Below, piece after piece: positions 7,260 to 15,943 of a stretch of DNA of 58,702 nt (position 1 is its first letter; every line of letters starts with the position of its first letter). The translations under genes were made by a program, and so were the position numbers. Origin of the DNA: Muribaculaceae bacterium (lineage in GTDB: Bacteria > Bacteroidota > Bacteroidia > Bacteroidales > Muribaculaceae); the NCBI GenBank assembly GCA_017557665.1, contig JAFYYI010000036.1, forward strand, positions 1 through 58,702, written 5' to 3'. The notes below the pieces were generated by a model. The model was not told where the DNA came from. It searched no databases and worked only from the letters and a program-made list of their open reading frames with translations.

Positions 7260-7476
7260 TAGGTTGATTGTCACTCGTGGCGATTGCTTTTTAAAAAATC
7301 AGGATGTGTCATAATTGCCACTCGGCATTTTAACCGTGCGGCAATTTGCCACATGGTCAACTGATATATCGTTACCCAAAAGTTGCAGAAATTTCCACGC
7401 CCTTCGATTAGCGATATTCCTGGCAACCATCAATGAGAATAATGCCCAGAGTTTTCATCGAATGGGAATTTTGGAT

Positions 7477-7484
7477 TATCTTTG
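7477..7484 (+). promoter_or_regulatory. Promoter -7 box of the C69 dipeptidase gene
   Basis: TATCTTTG lies 28 nt before the start codon and fits the Bacteroidota consensus. Confidence 0.65.
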
Positions 7485-7512
7485 CAGTTAAACGACTAAA
7501 ACGATTAAGCAG

Positions 7513-9186
7513 ATGAAGAAGATTTTGATACTGTTGGCGGCCTTGGCGCTGTGCCTGGCGCAGGGTGAGGCCTGTACGAGCATACTCGTGGGCAAGAAGG
7601 CAAGTGCGGACGGCTCGGTGATGTGTACCTATAACATCGACTCGTGGGGAGCGTGCCACAAGATGTACCGTTATGAGGCTGGCAAGCATTCCGCTGGCAC
7701 GATGCGCAAGATATATGACCGCGACTCACGCGTCTATCATGGGCAGATTCCCGAAGCCCCTGTGACCTATCTTGTCACAGGCAACATCAACGAGTGGCAG
7801 GTGGCTATCGGTGAAACAACCTTCGACGGCCGTGAAGAGTTGGTAGATAACAAGGGCATCATCGACTACGGGTCACTCATGGACCTGGGATTGCAGCGGG
7901 CGCGCACGGCACGCGAGGCCATTGGTGTGATGACAAGCTTGGCCGAGAAATACGGCTACTGCAGTTCGGGTGAGTCGTTCACGGTGTGCGACCCCAACGA
8001 GGCTTGGGTGCTTGAACTGATAGGCTGCGGCCCCGGCAGCAAGAGTGTCGTGTGGATTGCGGTGCGTGTGCCCGACAATGCCGTGATGGCGCATGCCAAT
8101 CAGAGCCGCATCCGTCGGGTGGACTTGACCGACACTGCCAATGTGATGATTTCGCCTAACTGCATCAGCTTTGCACGCAAGCGCGGATATTTCAAGGGAC
8201 GTGACAGTGAGTTCAGTTTCTGTGACGCGTACAATCCGCCCACCTTTGGCGGACGTCGCCTGGGCGACTCACGCGTGTGGGCCATCTACCGCCGACTGAC
8301 AACGGGCATGGACCGCTACCTGCCTTATGTCGAGGGTGTGAAACCCATGCGAGAGGTTGAGCCGTTGCCCATGTGGATTATCCCCGACAAGCCTGTCACC
8401 GTGGGCGATGTAATCGGCTGCCTGCAGGACCGTTTCGAGGACACGCCTTTGGACAATGTTGATGACCCGGGTGCCGGAATCTACGACAGCCCGTTCCGTC
8501 CGCAGCCGCTGCGCTACGATGATGGCGGCACGGCCATGTTCAATGAGCGCTCGGTGGCAACGGCCCATACGGCCTTCACCTGGGTGTGCCAGTTGCGAGG
8601 CTTTTTGCCGCGTGAGGTGGGTGGTGTCATCTGGTGGGCCAACGACGACAGTGGCATGGTGGCCTATACGCCCGTCTATTGCTGCGCCGACCGCGTGCCG
8701 CACTGCTACAATGACCCCAAGGCCGATGCCTACACCTTCAGCGAGGAGAGCGCCTATTGGGTGTGCAACTGGGTGAGCAATATGGTCTATCCGCGATGGA
8801 GCCTGCTCTATCCCGAACTGAAGCAAGTGCGCGACTCGTTGCAGAACAGCTATTTTGCACGGCAAGCCGAAGTCGAGGCGCGCGCCCTGGAGTTAATGAA
8901 GAATGACCGTGAGGCGGCCATCTCTCACCTGACCGATTACAGCTGCGAGGTAGGAGACCAGATGGTGAAGCGTTGGCGCCAAATGGCCTACCACATGATT
9001 GTGAAGTATAACGACGGCGTTGTCCGTCAAGAGGAGAACGGCCGCTACCTGCGCAACTCCAGCGGTTTCCGTCCCAAGCTCAGCCGTCCGGGCATGAGCA
9101 AGAAGGCCCGCCGTCGCATCCATGAGTCCACCGGCACTCGCTACGAGGTGCCTCCGACCGACAAGTTAGATACTTCTTATATGTAA
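7513..9186 (+). CDS. Secreted dipeptidase, peptidase family C69
   Basis: Family C69 enzymes are N-terminal-nucleophile dipeptidases (PepD type). A signal peptide of about 20 residues (MKKILILLAALALCLAQGEA) is followed at once by CTSILVGKKAS; this Cys, exposed by cleavage, is the expected catalytic nucleophile. The family block DGSVMCTYNIDSWG follows. The body contains further family-typical segments, such as VCDPNEAWVLELIG and WVCQLRGFLP. At 557 residues it is a usual length for the Bacteroidota members. It probably acts in the periplasm on peptides. It has its own promoter; a zinc-ribbon gene follows 49 nt downstream. Confidence 0.92.
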   Translation: MKKILILLAALALCLAQGEACTSILVGKKASADGSVMCTYNIDSWGACHKMYRYEAGKHSAGTMRKIYDRDSRVYHGQIPEAPVTYLVTGNINEWQVAIGETTFDGREELVDNKGIIDYGSLMDLGLQRARTAREAIGVMTSLAEKYGYCSSGESFTVCDPNEAWVLELIGCGPGSKSVVWIAVRVPDNAVMAHANQSRIRRVDLTDTANVMISPNCISFARKRGYFKGRDSEFSFCDAYNPPTFGGRRLGDSRVWAIYRRLTTGMDRYLPYVEGVKPMREVEPLPMWIIPDKPVTVGDVIGCLQDRFEDTPLDNVDDPGAGIYDSPFRPQPLRYDDGGTAMFNERSVATAHTAFTWVCQLRGFLPREVGGVIWWANDDSGMVAYTPVYCCADRVPHCYNDPKADAYTFSEESAYWVCNWVSNMVYPRWSLLYPELKQVRDSLQNSYFARQAEVEARALELMKNDREAAISHLTDYSCEVGDQMVKRWRQMAYHMIVKYNDGVVRQEENGRYLRNSSGFRPKLSRPGMSKKARRRIHESTGTRYEVPPTDKLDTSYM

Positions 9187-9235
9187 ACACACAATACAGT
9201 AACGAGATTAATAACACGTAAATTGAGGAATTAAA

Positions 9236-9616
9236 ATGGAAGACGAGAACAAGTTAAAGGAAAAATTAGGTTTGAGGCCCGACGAGGACTATCTGTGCTT
9301 CTCCAGGATGGGAGGTGCAGGAGTCATTAGGTGTAAAGATTGTGGCCATGAAGAGGAAATTGTCTGCTTCACCCATGGCTTTATGTCTTGCGATATCGGC
9401 AGGCAATGTCCTCATTGCCATGCGTTTGTAGTTGAACACAATGAGGGACAGGAGTTTCACCAATTTGGCGAAGCGACCGAGAATTTCATCTGTCCGGAAT
9501 GTGGCGAGGTCATCAGGAAGAAAGAAGAAGATATCCTGAAAGGCAACGATGATCCGCTGTTCTGCCCCAAGTGCCACAGTCCCCGACTGGAATACCAGAT
9601 GATTTATATCACGTGA
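9236..9616 (+). CDS. Zinc-ribbon protein, 126 aa, function unknown
   Basis: I do not recognise a named family. The protein has paired cysteine motifs typical of zinc ribbons: CKDCG near residue 33, CPHCHA near 61, CPECG near 85 and CPKCH near 106, which could make two metal sites. It has no signal peptide or membrane segment. It lies 49 nt after the C69 dipeptidase on the same strand and ends at a strong two-way terminator. Such proteins may bind nucleic acid or protein partners, but nothing here decides that. Confidence 0.8.
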   Translation: MEDENKLKEKLGLRPDEDYLCFSRMGGAGVIRCKDCGHEEEIVCFTHGFMSCDIGRQCPHCHAFVVEHNEGQEFHQFGEATENFICPECGEVIRKKEEDILKGNDDPLFCPKCHSPRLEYQMIYIT

Positions 9617-9637
9617 AAACGGAGCCTGTAATGAGAG

Positions 9638-9678
9638 AAAAAGTCATCAAAGGGACAGTTCCCTTTGATGACTTTTTT
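9638..9678. terminator. Bidirectional terminator between the zinc-ribbon gene and asd
   Basis: A perfect 18-bp stem (AAAAAGTCATCAAAGGGA and its complement) around loop CAGT has A and T tracts on both sides. It serves the convergent genes ending at 9616 and 9713. Confidence 0.92.
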
Positions 9679-9712
9679 ATGACGTGGGGGTCTCGCCCGG
9701 GCGTGGACGAAG

Positions 9713-10723
9713 TCACTTCTTGCGGTGGGCGATGAGGTACTGGCCAATCTGGACGGCGTTCAAGGCGGCACCTTTCTTGATTTGGTCGCCACACAGCCAG
9801 AAGGTCAGGCCGTTGTCGCTGCTGGTGTCCTCGCGGATGCGGCCCACGTAGACGGGATCCTTGCCAGAACAGTCGATGGGCATGGGGTAGCGGTTGTTGC
9901 GCGGGTCGTCAACGACGACGATGCCGGGAGCGAGTTGCAGGGCGGCACGGGCCTCCTCGGGAGTGATGGGTTTCTCGCACTCAATCCACACGGCCTCGCT
10001 GTGGGCACGCATGACGGGCACGCGCACACAGGTGGCGCTCACCCTGATGTCGCTGTGCATGATCTTGCAGGTCTCCTTCACCATCTTCATCTCCTCGCGC
10101 GTGTAGTCGTTGTCCTGGAAGATGTCGATGTGGGGAATGACGTTATAGGCGAGTTCATGCTGGAAGTGGCGCACGGTCAGTTCCTCCTTGCCGACGGCGA
10201 TTTCACTGGTCTGCAAGGCCAACTCGTACATCGCCTCCATACCGGCACCGCTGGCGGCCTGATAGGTGGCTACCTGCACATTCTTGATGTGCGACAGGTT
10301 GTCGAGCGGCTTGAGGGCAACGACCATGATGATGGTCGAACAGTTGGGATTGGCAATGATGTTGCGCGGCGTGTTCAAGGCGTCCTCGCCGTTCACCTCG
10401 GGCACCACCAGGGGCACATCATCGTCCATGCGGAAGGCGCTGCTGTTGTCAATCATGATGCAGCCGTGCTTGGTGATGGTGGGCGCAAACTCACGTGCAG
10501 GGCCGGCACCCATGGCCACAAAGGCGATGTCGATGTCCTTGAAGTCATCGTTGTGCTGCAGGCGTTTCACCACATAGTCCTTGCCACGGAACGTGAAAAT
10601 GCGTCCGGCACTGCGTTCCGAGCCGAAGAGGACGAGTTCACTCACGGGAAAATTCTGTTCGTCGAGGACACGCATGAATTCCTGTCCCACTGCGCCGCTG
10701 GCGCCAACAATAGCAACCTTCAT
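9713..10723 (-). CDS. asd: Aspartate-semialdehyde dehydrogenase
   Basis: The enzyme reduces aspartyl phosphate to aspartate semialdehyde with NADPH, feeding lysine, threonine, methionine and diaminopimelate synthesis. The N-terminus has the nucleotide-binding [10 protein letters not shown] (8-17) and then SERSAG. The catalytic cysteine is in NPNCSTI, and [11 protein letters not shown] matches the substrate-binding region. The 336 residues agree with the family length. It is the last gene of a co-oriented minus-strand series with the argB homologue 135 nt upstream, and it ends at a strong terminator. Confidence 0.97.
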   Translation of the reverse strand: MKVAIVGASGAVGQEFMRVLDEQNFPVSELVLFGSERSAGRIFTFRGKDYVVKRLQHNDDFKDIDIAFVAMGAGPAREFAPTITKHGCIMIDNSSAFRMDDDVPLVVPEVNGEDALNTPRNIIANPNCSTIIMVVALKPLDNLSHIKNVQVATYQAASGAGMEAMYELALQTSEIAVGKEELTVRHFQHELAYNVIPHIDIFQDNDYTREEMKMVKETCKIMHSDIRVSATCVRVPVMRAHSEAVWIECEKPITPEEARAALQLAPGIVVVDDPRNNRYPMPIDCSGKDPVYVGRIREDTSSDNGLTFWLCGDQIKKGAALNAVQIGQYLIAHRKK

Positions 10724-10858
10724 TCTTTTTTAGCGTTTTGAGTTTTAGTTGTTAGTTTTAAGTACGATGACTATCGCCTAATCATCTAAATCCAGATAGT
10801 GATCAATCTATTTCAAACTACTGTCGAGGGTTTGTTTTGCAAAACCCGTGCCAAGTTG

Positions 10859-11629
10859 TCAAGACTGGATGTGAGTGCCCTTGCTGGTGTCACCCAGTTG
10901 TGACGGGCAGGTGATATAAACGTCTTTCACGCCGTTGTCGAGTGCCATGAACGCGTTCTCCAGTTTGTTGTCAAACCAGTCCTTGATGATGTCCATGTCG
11001 CGCAACTTCTTATGCTGGGTGCGGCGCAGGTTGGCAATGACGCTGTCAGGGTCATCAGTGTTGAGCAACACACCTTTTCTTGCAAAGCAGTAGATGAGCG
11101 TAATGTCATAGCGCAACGCCAGCGCGCGGGCAATCTCGGCGGCCATGGCGTCGGTCTCGTTGAACAGCAGGTTGCCGCGTCCGTCATGGGTGATGGGGGC
11201 GAGCACCGGGACAATGCCGTTTTCTATCAGCCTGGCGATGCCCTCGGTATTGACATGGCGCACCTGACCTGTGTCGCCCAAGTTGCTGTTGGGCAGCTTG
11301 ACACTGGTGATGAGGTTCATGTCGGCGCCGGTCACGCCCAGGGCGTTGACCTTGTGACCCTGCAACAGCGAAACGAACAGTCGGCTCACCAGTCCACCAT
11401 AGACCATCGTGAGCAGTTTGAGGGTGCCGGCATCCACTACGGGGCGGTCATTGATGATTTTGGTCTTGATGCCCATCTTGTTGCCGATTTCCTGGGCCAT
11501 CATGTTGCCGCTGAAAATCAGCATTTTCTTACCCTTGATGGCGGCGAAGGCCTTGACAAAGGTGCGCAGTTCTTCGGCTTTCTCGACAATCTTGCCGCTG
11601 ACCTTGACAATGGTGAATTTCTCGTTCAT
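10859..11629 (-). CDS. argB: ArgB-like amino-acid kinase with degenerate active-site loops
   Basis: The fold and overall alignment are those of N-acetylglutamate kinase, the second step of arginine synthesis (in Bacteroides the substrate is thought to be N-succinylglutamate). Family-like stretches are TMVYGGLV, NALGVTGADMN, APITHDGRGN and LIYCFARKGVL. Several normally invariant positions differ. The KxGG loop reads KVSGK (9-13), HGGG reads FSGN (39-42), the NAD asparagine is replaced in NETD (157-160), and GGMxPK reads WFDNK (218-222). Lys9, Arg62 and Lys222 are kept. It may be a specialised or inactive paralogue, or this lineage's own variant. It sits between prfB and asd, not with other arginine genes. 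Confidence 0.8.
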   Translation of the reverse strand: MNEKFTIVKVSGKIVEKAEELRTFVKAFAAIKGKKMLIFSGNMMAQEIGNKMGIKTKIINDRPVVDAGTLKLLTMVYGGLVSRLFVSLLQGHKVNALGVTGADMNLITSVKLPNSNLGDTGQVRHVNTEGIARLIENGIVPVLAPITHDGRGNLLFNETDAMAAEIARALALRYDITLIYCFARKGVLLNTDDPDSVIANLRRTQHKKLRDMDIIKDWFDNKLENAFMALDNGVKDVYITCPSQLGDTSKGTHIQS

Positions 11630-11792
11630 TGATTATGTTTTTTAGTCTTTTTAGTAATGGATTATTGCAAAAAACTCGGCGCTCCAACGTGAGTCCAGCA
11701 ATGCGGATGACAAATGTTGGGCTGTCCCTGCTGTCTGAAGAGTTGTCCCAGTTGTCTGAAATACCTCAGAGGCAGGCAATAGGGTAGGGACA

Positions 11793-12902
11793 TTAACCCT
11801 CGGCAAACTCCATCAGGTAGGCCTTGATGAACTCGTCGAGGTCACCGTCCATCACACCGCCCACGTCGCTGGTCTGGTGATTGGTGCGGTGGTCCTTCAC
11901 GCGGCGGTCATCAAAGACGTAGCTGCGAATCTGGCTGCCCCATTCAATCTTCTTCTTGCTGTCCTCAACCTTGCGCTGCTCTTCGCGGCGGTGCTCCAGC
12001 TCCTTGTTGTAGAGGATGGAGCGCAGGTTGCGCAGGGCGTTCTCGCGGTTCTTGGGCTGGTCGCGGGTCTCGGTGTTTTCAACGAGGATTTCCTCTTCTT
12101 CACCGGTGTACGGGTCCTTGTACTGGTAGCGCACGCGGACACCCGATTCCACCTTGTTCACGTTCTGACCTCCGGCACCGCCGCTGCGGAAGGTATCCCA
12201 CGAGATTCTCGCCGGGTCAAGGGTGATTTCGATGGTGTCATCGACCAGCGGCGTGACAAATACCGAGGCAAACGAGGTCATTCTCTTGCCTTGGGCATTG
12301 TAGGGAGAGACGCGCACCAGGCGGTGAACGCCGTTCTCGCTCTTGAGGTAGCCGTAGGCAAAATCGCCCTCGATGCTGATGGTCACACTCTTGATGCCGG
12401 CCTCGTCACCGTCGATGATATGCTCGATGGCGGTCTTGTAGCCGTGGCGCTCACACCAGCGCAGGTACATGCGCATCAGCATCGATGCCCAGTCCTGGCT
12501 CTCGGTGCCGCCGGCGCCTGAATTGATTTTTAATATGGCGTCCATCTTGTCCTCATCGTGACGCAGCATGTTGCGCAGCTCGAGCTTTTCAAGCAAGGCC
12601 AGCGCTTTGCTGTAGAGGTCGTCGAGTTCCTTCTCCTCGACCAGACCCTCCTTGACGAAGTCAAATCCCGTGGCGACCTCATCGACGGCAAGTTCCACTT
12701 CCTCACAGCCGTTAATCCAGTTGCGCAGCGACTTGATTTTCTTCATCTGCGCCTCGGCGGCTTTCTGGTCCTGCCAGAAGTCGGGCACGTGGGTGCGCAG
12801 TTCTTCTTCCTCGACCTCAATCTTCTTGCCATCGATGTCAAGATAGCGCTTGAGGTCATCTTTGCGTTGTTGTAACTCCTTGAGTTGTTCTTGTGTTATC
12901 AT
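11793..12902 (-). CDS. prfB: Peptide chain release factor 2, without programmed frameshift
   Basis: RF2 recognises UAA and UGA stop codons and triggers peptide release. The single 369-residue frame has the GGQ motif (244-246, in SGGAGGQNVNK). The stop-codon recognition tripeptide reads SPY (199-201), where E. coli has SPF. In many bacteria this gene needs a +1 frameshift at TATCTTTGAC near codon 25. Here the same place reads TAT CTT GAC (codons 20-22), one T shorter, so the frame is continuous and the autoregulatory frameshift is absent. The gene follows the acyl-CoA synthetase by 33 nt. Confidence 0.96.
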   Translation of the reverse strand: MITQEQLKELQQRKDDLKRYLDIDGKKIEVEEEELRTHVPDFWQDQKAAEAQMKKIKSLRNWINGCEEVELAVDEVATGFDFVKEGLVEEKELDDLYSKALALLEKLELRNMLRHDEDKMDAILKINSGAGGTESQDWASMLMRMYLRWCERHGYKTAIEHIIDGDEAGIKSVTISIEGDFAYGYLKSENGVHRLVRVSPYNAQGKRMTSFASVFVTPLVDDTIEITLDPARISWDTFRSGGAGGQNVNKVESGVRVRYQYKDPYTGEEEEILVENTETRDQPKNRENALRNLRSILYNKELEHRREEQRKVEDSKKKIEWGSQIRSYVFDDRRVKDHRTNHQTSDVGGVMDGDLDEFIKAYLMEFAEG

Positions 12903-12935
12903 TATTCTTGGTTTCTAGTCCCTAGTTTCTAGTTT

Positions 12936-14807
12936 CTAGTTTTCGGTCTTTTCGTTGTTTGCGGGTTCGTTTTTGTCTTTCTTCTTGCGGTAGTCGGCGG
13001 CATACATCGCGTCAATCAGCGGCCTGTAGCGTTTGTTGATGACGGCGCGCTTGATTTTCAGCGTGTTGGTCAGTTCGCCGTTCTCCATCGTGAAGGCTTT
13101 GGGCAGCAGCACGAAGCGCTTGATCTGCTCATAGCTGGCAAGACCTTTCTGGTAGTCATTGATGCGTTCCTCAATCATCTTGTGGATGTCGGGGTTGTTG
13201 ACCAGCTCTTCGATGGTGTGGTGCTCGATGTGCTTCTTGTCGGCATAGGCCTTGAGTTCTTCAAAGTCGGGCACGATGAGCGCTGACACATATTTGCGGC
13301 CGTCACCGATGATGGCAACCTGCTCAATAAATTTGTCCTGGCCGAGCATGGTTTCCAGCACCTGTGGGGCAATGTATTTGCCGTTGCTGGTCTTGTACAG
13401 GTCCTTCAAGCGCTCGGTGAGGATGATTTCGCCCGTGGGGGCCAATTCACCGCAGTCGCCGGTGTGGAACCAGCCGTCGGCATCGATGGCCTTGGCGGTC
13501 TCCTCGGGTTTGTTATAGTAGCCCTGCATCACGGTGGGACCCTTGACGAGAATCTCGTTCTGGTCACCGATTTTCACCTGGATGCTCGAGATGGGCATGC
13601 CCACGGTGCCGATGGTCCAGCCGGGCTCGGTAAAGAAGCTTACAGACGCGTTGGTCTCGCTCAGGCCGTAGCCAATGCAGATGTTGATGCCCACGGCATG
13701 AAGGAACTCGGTGATGTTGTCGCTCAGCATGGCGCCGGCGGTGGGGAACATTTTATTGTCTGTCACACCGATGGCTCCACGCAGTCTTTTGAACACTTTC
13801 TTCTCGAAGTATTGATACTGCTTTTCAATCAACGCGGGCGCCTTCTTGCCCATTCGGGCATATTTCAGATTGCGGACCTTGCCCACGCGGATGGCTTGCT
13901 TGACCATCATGCGCACAACGGGCTTGGCATTGGCCAGATTGTCGTTGATGGCGGTATAGACCTTCTCCCAGAAGCGCGGCACGCTGCACATGTAATTGGG
14001 TTGCACTTCCTTGACGGCACGTTGGATTTCGCGTGGGTCATAGTTGATGGCGACACGGATGCCGGTGCACAGGCACACCATCGTCCATCCCAATTCAAAC
14101 ACGTGGCTGAAGGGCAGGAAACTCAACGACACGTCATTCTTGTCGTCGATGAAGCTGTCGAAACGTTCGATATGAGCCTCCATCGCGGCATTCATGTTGC
14201 TGTGGGCCAGCATCACGCCCTTGGGAACGCCGGTGGTGCCCGATGTGTAGATGAGGTACATGATGTCGCTTTCCACACCGGCCTGTTTGCGGCGCTCCAA
14301 CTCATTGGTCACCTCCTTGCCCAACTTGTCGCCTGTGCTCAGGAACTCCTCCCACGTGAGAGTGGATTTGTCTTGGGGCTGTCGCTTCACGTCGGGGTGA
14401 AGGGTGACGATGAACTTGAGGGTGGGGCACTCGTCAATCACTTGGCGCGCGATGTCATACTGCCTTTGGTCGCCGGTAAACAGGATGGTCGCACCTGAAT
14501 CCTTGACGATGTAGGCGACCTCATCACGGCTGCTGGTGGCATAGATGGGAACAGGGATGGCCCGGTTATAGAAGGCACCGAAGTGGGTGATCAATATTTC
14601 TGGACAGTTTTGAGTGAACAGGCACACGCGACCTTGCTCCTCAACACCATTGACGAGCATGGCTCCGGCAGCGCGGTCAATCAGGTCGCTGAAGCCGACC
14701 CATGTGATGGATGACCATACCTGAGTATGGTAGTCACGGAATCGCAGGGCTTCACGCTCGCCATACTTGGCGCTTTGCTTGGGTATCAGTTCTACAAATT
14801 TATTCAT
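12936..14807 (-). CDS. Long-chain acyl-CoA synthetase (AMP-dependent)
   Basis: The enzyme activates fatty acids to acyl-CoA through an acyl-adenylate. The P-loop-like AMP motif YTSGTTGVPKGVM lies near residues 187-199, GYGLSETNAS near the middle is the adenylate-binding region, and DGWFHTGDCGEL plus LKDLYKTSNGKYIAP mark the hinge and C-terminal lobe. At 623 residues it fits the FadD15-like long-chain group. The protein has no signal peptide and probably acts at the inner membrane. Its promoter faces that of recR. Confidence 0.93.
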   Translation of the reverse strand: MNKFVELIPKQSAKYGEREALRFRDYHTQVWSSITWVGFSDLIDRAAGAMLVNGVEEQGRVCLFTQNCPEILITHFGAFYNRAIPVPIYATSSRDEVAYIVKDSGATILFTGDQRQYDIARQVIDECPTLKFIVTLHPDVKRQPQDKSTLTWEEFLSTGDKLGKEVTNELERRKQAGVESDIMYLIYTSGTTGVPKGVMLAHSNMNAAMEAHIERFDSFIDDKNDVSLSFLPFSHVFELGWTMVCLCTGIRVAINYDPREIQRAVKEVQPNYMCSVPRFWEKVYTAINDNLANAKPVVRMMVKQAIRVGKVRNLKYARMGKKAPALIEKQYQYFEKKVFKRLRGAIGVTDNKMFPTAGAMLSDNITEFLHAVGINICIGYGLSETNASVSFFTEPGWTIGTVGMPISSIQVKIGDQNEILVKGPTVMQGYYNKPEETAKAIDADGWFHTGDCGELAPTGEIILTERLKDLYKTSNGKYIAPQVLETMLGQDKFIEQVAIIGDGRKYVSALIVPDFEELKAYADKKHIEHHTIEELVNNPDIHKMIEERINDYQKGLASYEQIKRFVLLPKAFTMENGELTNTLKIKRAVINKRYRPLIDAMYAADYRKKKDKNEPANNEKTEN

Positions 14808-14834
14808 AAGCTTTCATGCTTTAAATACTTCGTG

Positions 14835-14842
14835 CAAAGATA
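14835..14842 (-). promoter_or_regulatory. Promoter -7 box of the acyl-CoA synthetase gene
   Basis: Minus-strand TATCTTTG lies 27 nt before the start codon. Confidence 0.65.
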
Positions 14843-14969
14843 GTAAAATTATGTGGAAAAACGACCAATGAGAACGAAAACAATCATCTTTTTAGTCCAT
14901 TTTAACCTTGCGTTCTTTTCCAGCTATCAGTGAGGCGACAAAAAAGTTGTTGCAATCCGCTAAAAGCAT

Positions 14970-14977
14970 TACCTTTG
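14970..14977 (+). promoter_or_regulatory. Promoter -7 box of recR
   Basis: TACCTTTG lies 27 nt before the recR start codon. Confidence 0.65.
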
Positions 14978-15004
14978 TAGCGCTTTTTACACGACTTTGG
15001 AATC

Positions 15005-15634
15005 ATGGAACAGGAATTTGCTTCACGCTTGTTGGAGTCGGCAGTCAGCGAGTTTGCCAAGCTGCCGGGTATAGGGCGCAAGACCGCATTGCGTCTCGTC
15101 CTGCATTTGCTCAAGCGTGACGAACAGGAGGCGGTTAACTTTGGCGAGGCAATCATCAAGCTGCGCCGCGAGATCCGTTACTGTAAGGTGTGCCACAACA
15201 TCAGCGAGACCGAGGTCTGTCCCATCTGCAGCAATCCCTCGCGTGACGCCTCAACCATCTGTGTCGTCGAGAACGTCAAGGACGTGATGAGCATCGAGAA
15301 TACCCATCAGCATAGCGGACTATACCATGTGCTGGGCGGACTCATCTCGCCTATGGACGGCATTGGCCCCGGCGACATCGAGGTCGATAGCCTCGAGGAG
15401 CGTGTTAAGGCTGGAGGCATTAAGGAAGTCATCCTCGCCTTAAGCGCAACGATGGAGGGTGACACCACCAATTTCTACATCTTCCGCCGTCTCGCTCCAT
15501 ACCCCGATGTCAAGATTACCATCCTGGCACGCGGCGTCAGCGTCGGCAACGAGATCGAGTACACCGATGAGCTCACTCTGGGCCGCTCCATCCTCAACCG
15601 CACCCTCTTCTCCGACACCTTCCACAAAGAATAA
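15005..15634 (+). CDS. recR: Recombination mediator RecR
   Basis: RecR works with RecO and RecF to load RecA on gapped DNA. The 209-residue protein has the N-terminal helix-hairpin-helix ([12 protein letters not shown], about 20-31), a four-cysteine zinc finger ([16 protein letters not shown], 59-74), a Toprim domain ([13 protein letters not shown] onward) and a C-terminal Walker-B-like strand. The length is close to the usual 200 residues. It has its own promoter and faces away from the acyl-CoA synthetase. Confidence 0.97.
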   Translation: MEQEFASRLLESAVSEFAKLPGIGRKTALRLVLHLLKRDEQEAVNFGEAIIKLRREIRYCKVCHNISETEVCPICSNPSRDASTICVVENVKDVMSIENTHQHSGLYHVLGGLISPMDGIGPGDIEVDSLEERVKAGGIKEVILALSATMEGDTTNFYIFRRLAPYPDVKITILARGVSVGNEIEYTDELTLGRSILNRTLFSDTFHKE

Positions 15635-15643
15635 AGAATGAAA

Positions 15644-15697
15644 ACAATAAATACAATATGACAATTATGTAAAATTGATTTTCATTGTATTTATTGT
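15644..15697. repeat. AT-rich perfect inverted repeat after recR
   Basis: The 14-bp arms ACAATAAATACAAT and ATTGTATTTATTGT are perfect complements around a 26-nt loop that holds a further CAATT/AATTG pair. It may end recR transcription or be a protein-binding site before the small gene that follows. Confidence 0.6.
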
Positions 15698-15730
15698 ACT
15701 TATTGTCTTCTTTTTATCAGATTGTTTTTT

Positions 15731-15877
15731 ATGGCAGATAACGATTTCGCATACCGCCAGGAGGACGCCGAGAAGCGCCGTCGCCGCCGTGAGGCCGAGC
15801 GTCAGCGCCGCTTGCGCCACGCCCGCGAGGAATACATCAAACGTCAACAAGAACAGAAGGACCAGTCCCAAGAGTGA
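15731..15877 (+). CDS. Small highly charged protein, 48 aa
   Basis: The frame begins MADNDFAYRQEDAEKRRRRR and ends with EQKDQSQE. More than half of the residues are charged, and the central part is a likely single helix of Arg, Glu and Gln. Codons favour C or G in the third position, as in neighbouring genes, which supports real coding. There is no signal peptide. It starts 96 nt after recR, past the inverted repeat. Function is unknown; nucleic-acid binding would be a guess from charge only. Confidence 0.5.
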   Translation: MADNDFAYRQEDAEKRRRRREAERQRRLRHAREEYIKRQQEQKDQSQE

Positions 15878-15943
15878 TACATGCCTGAAAGGACTCTCTT
15901 TTACGAGCAAAAGACTCGCAGTATATAACAGAACGACAGCATT

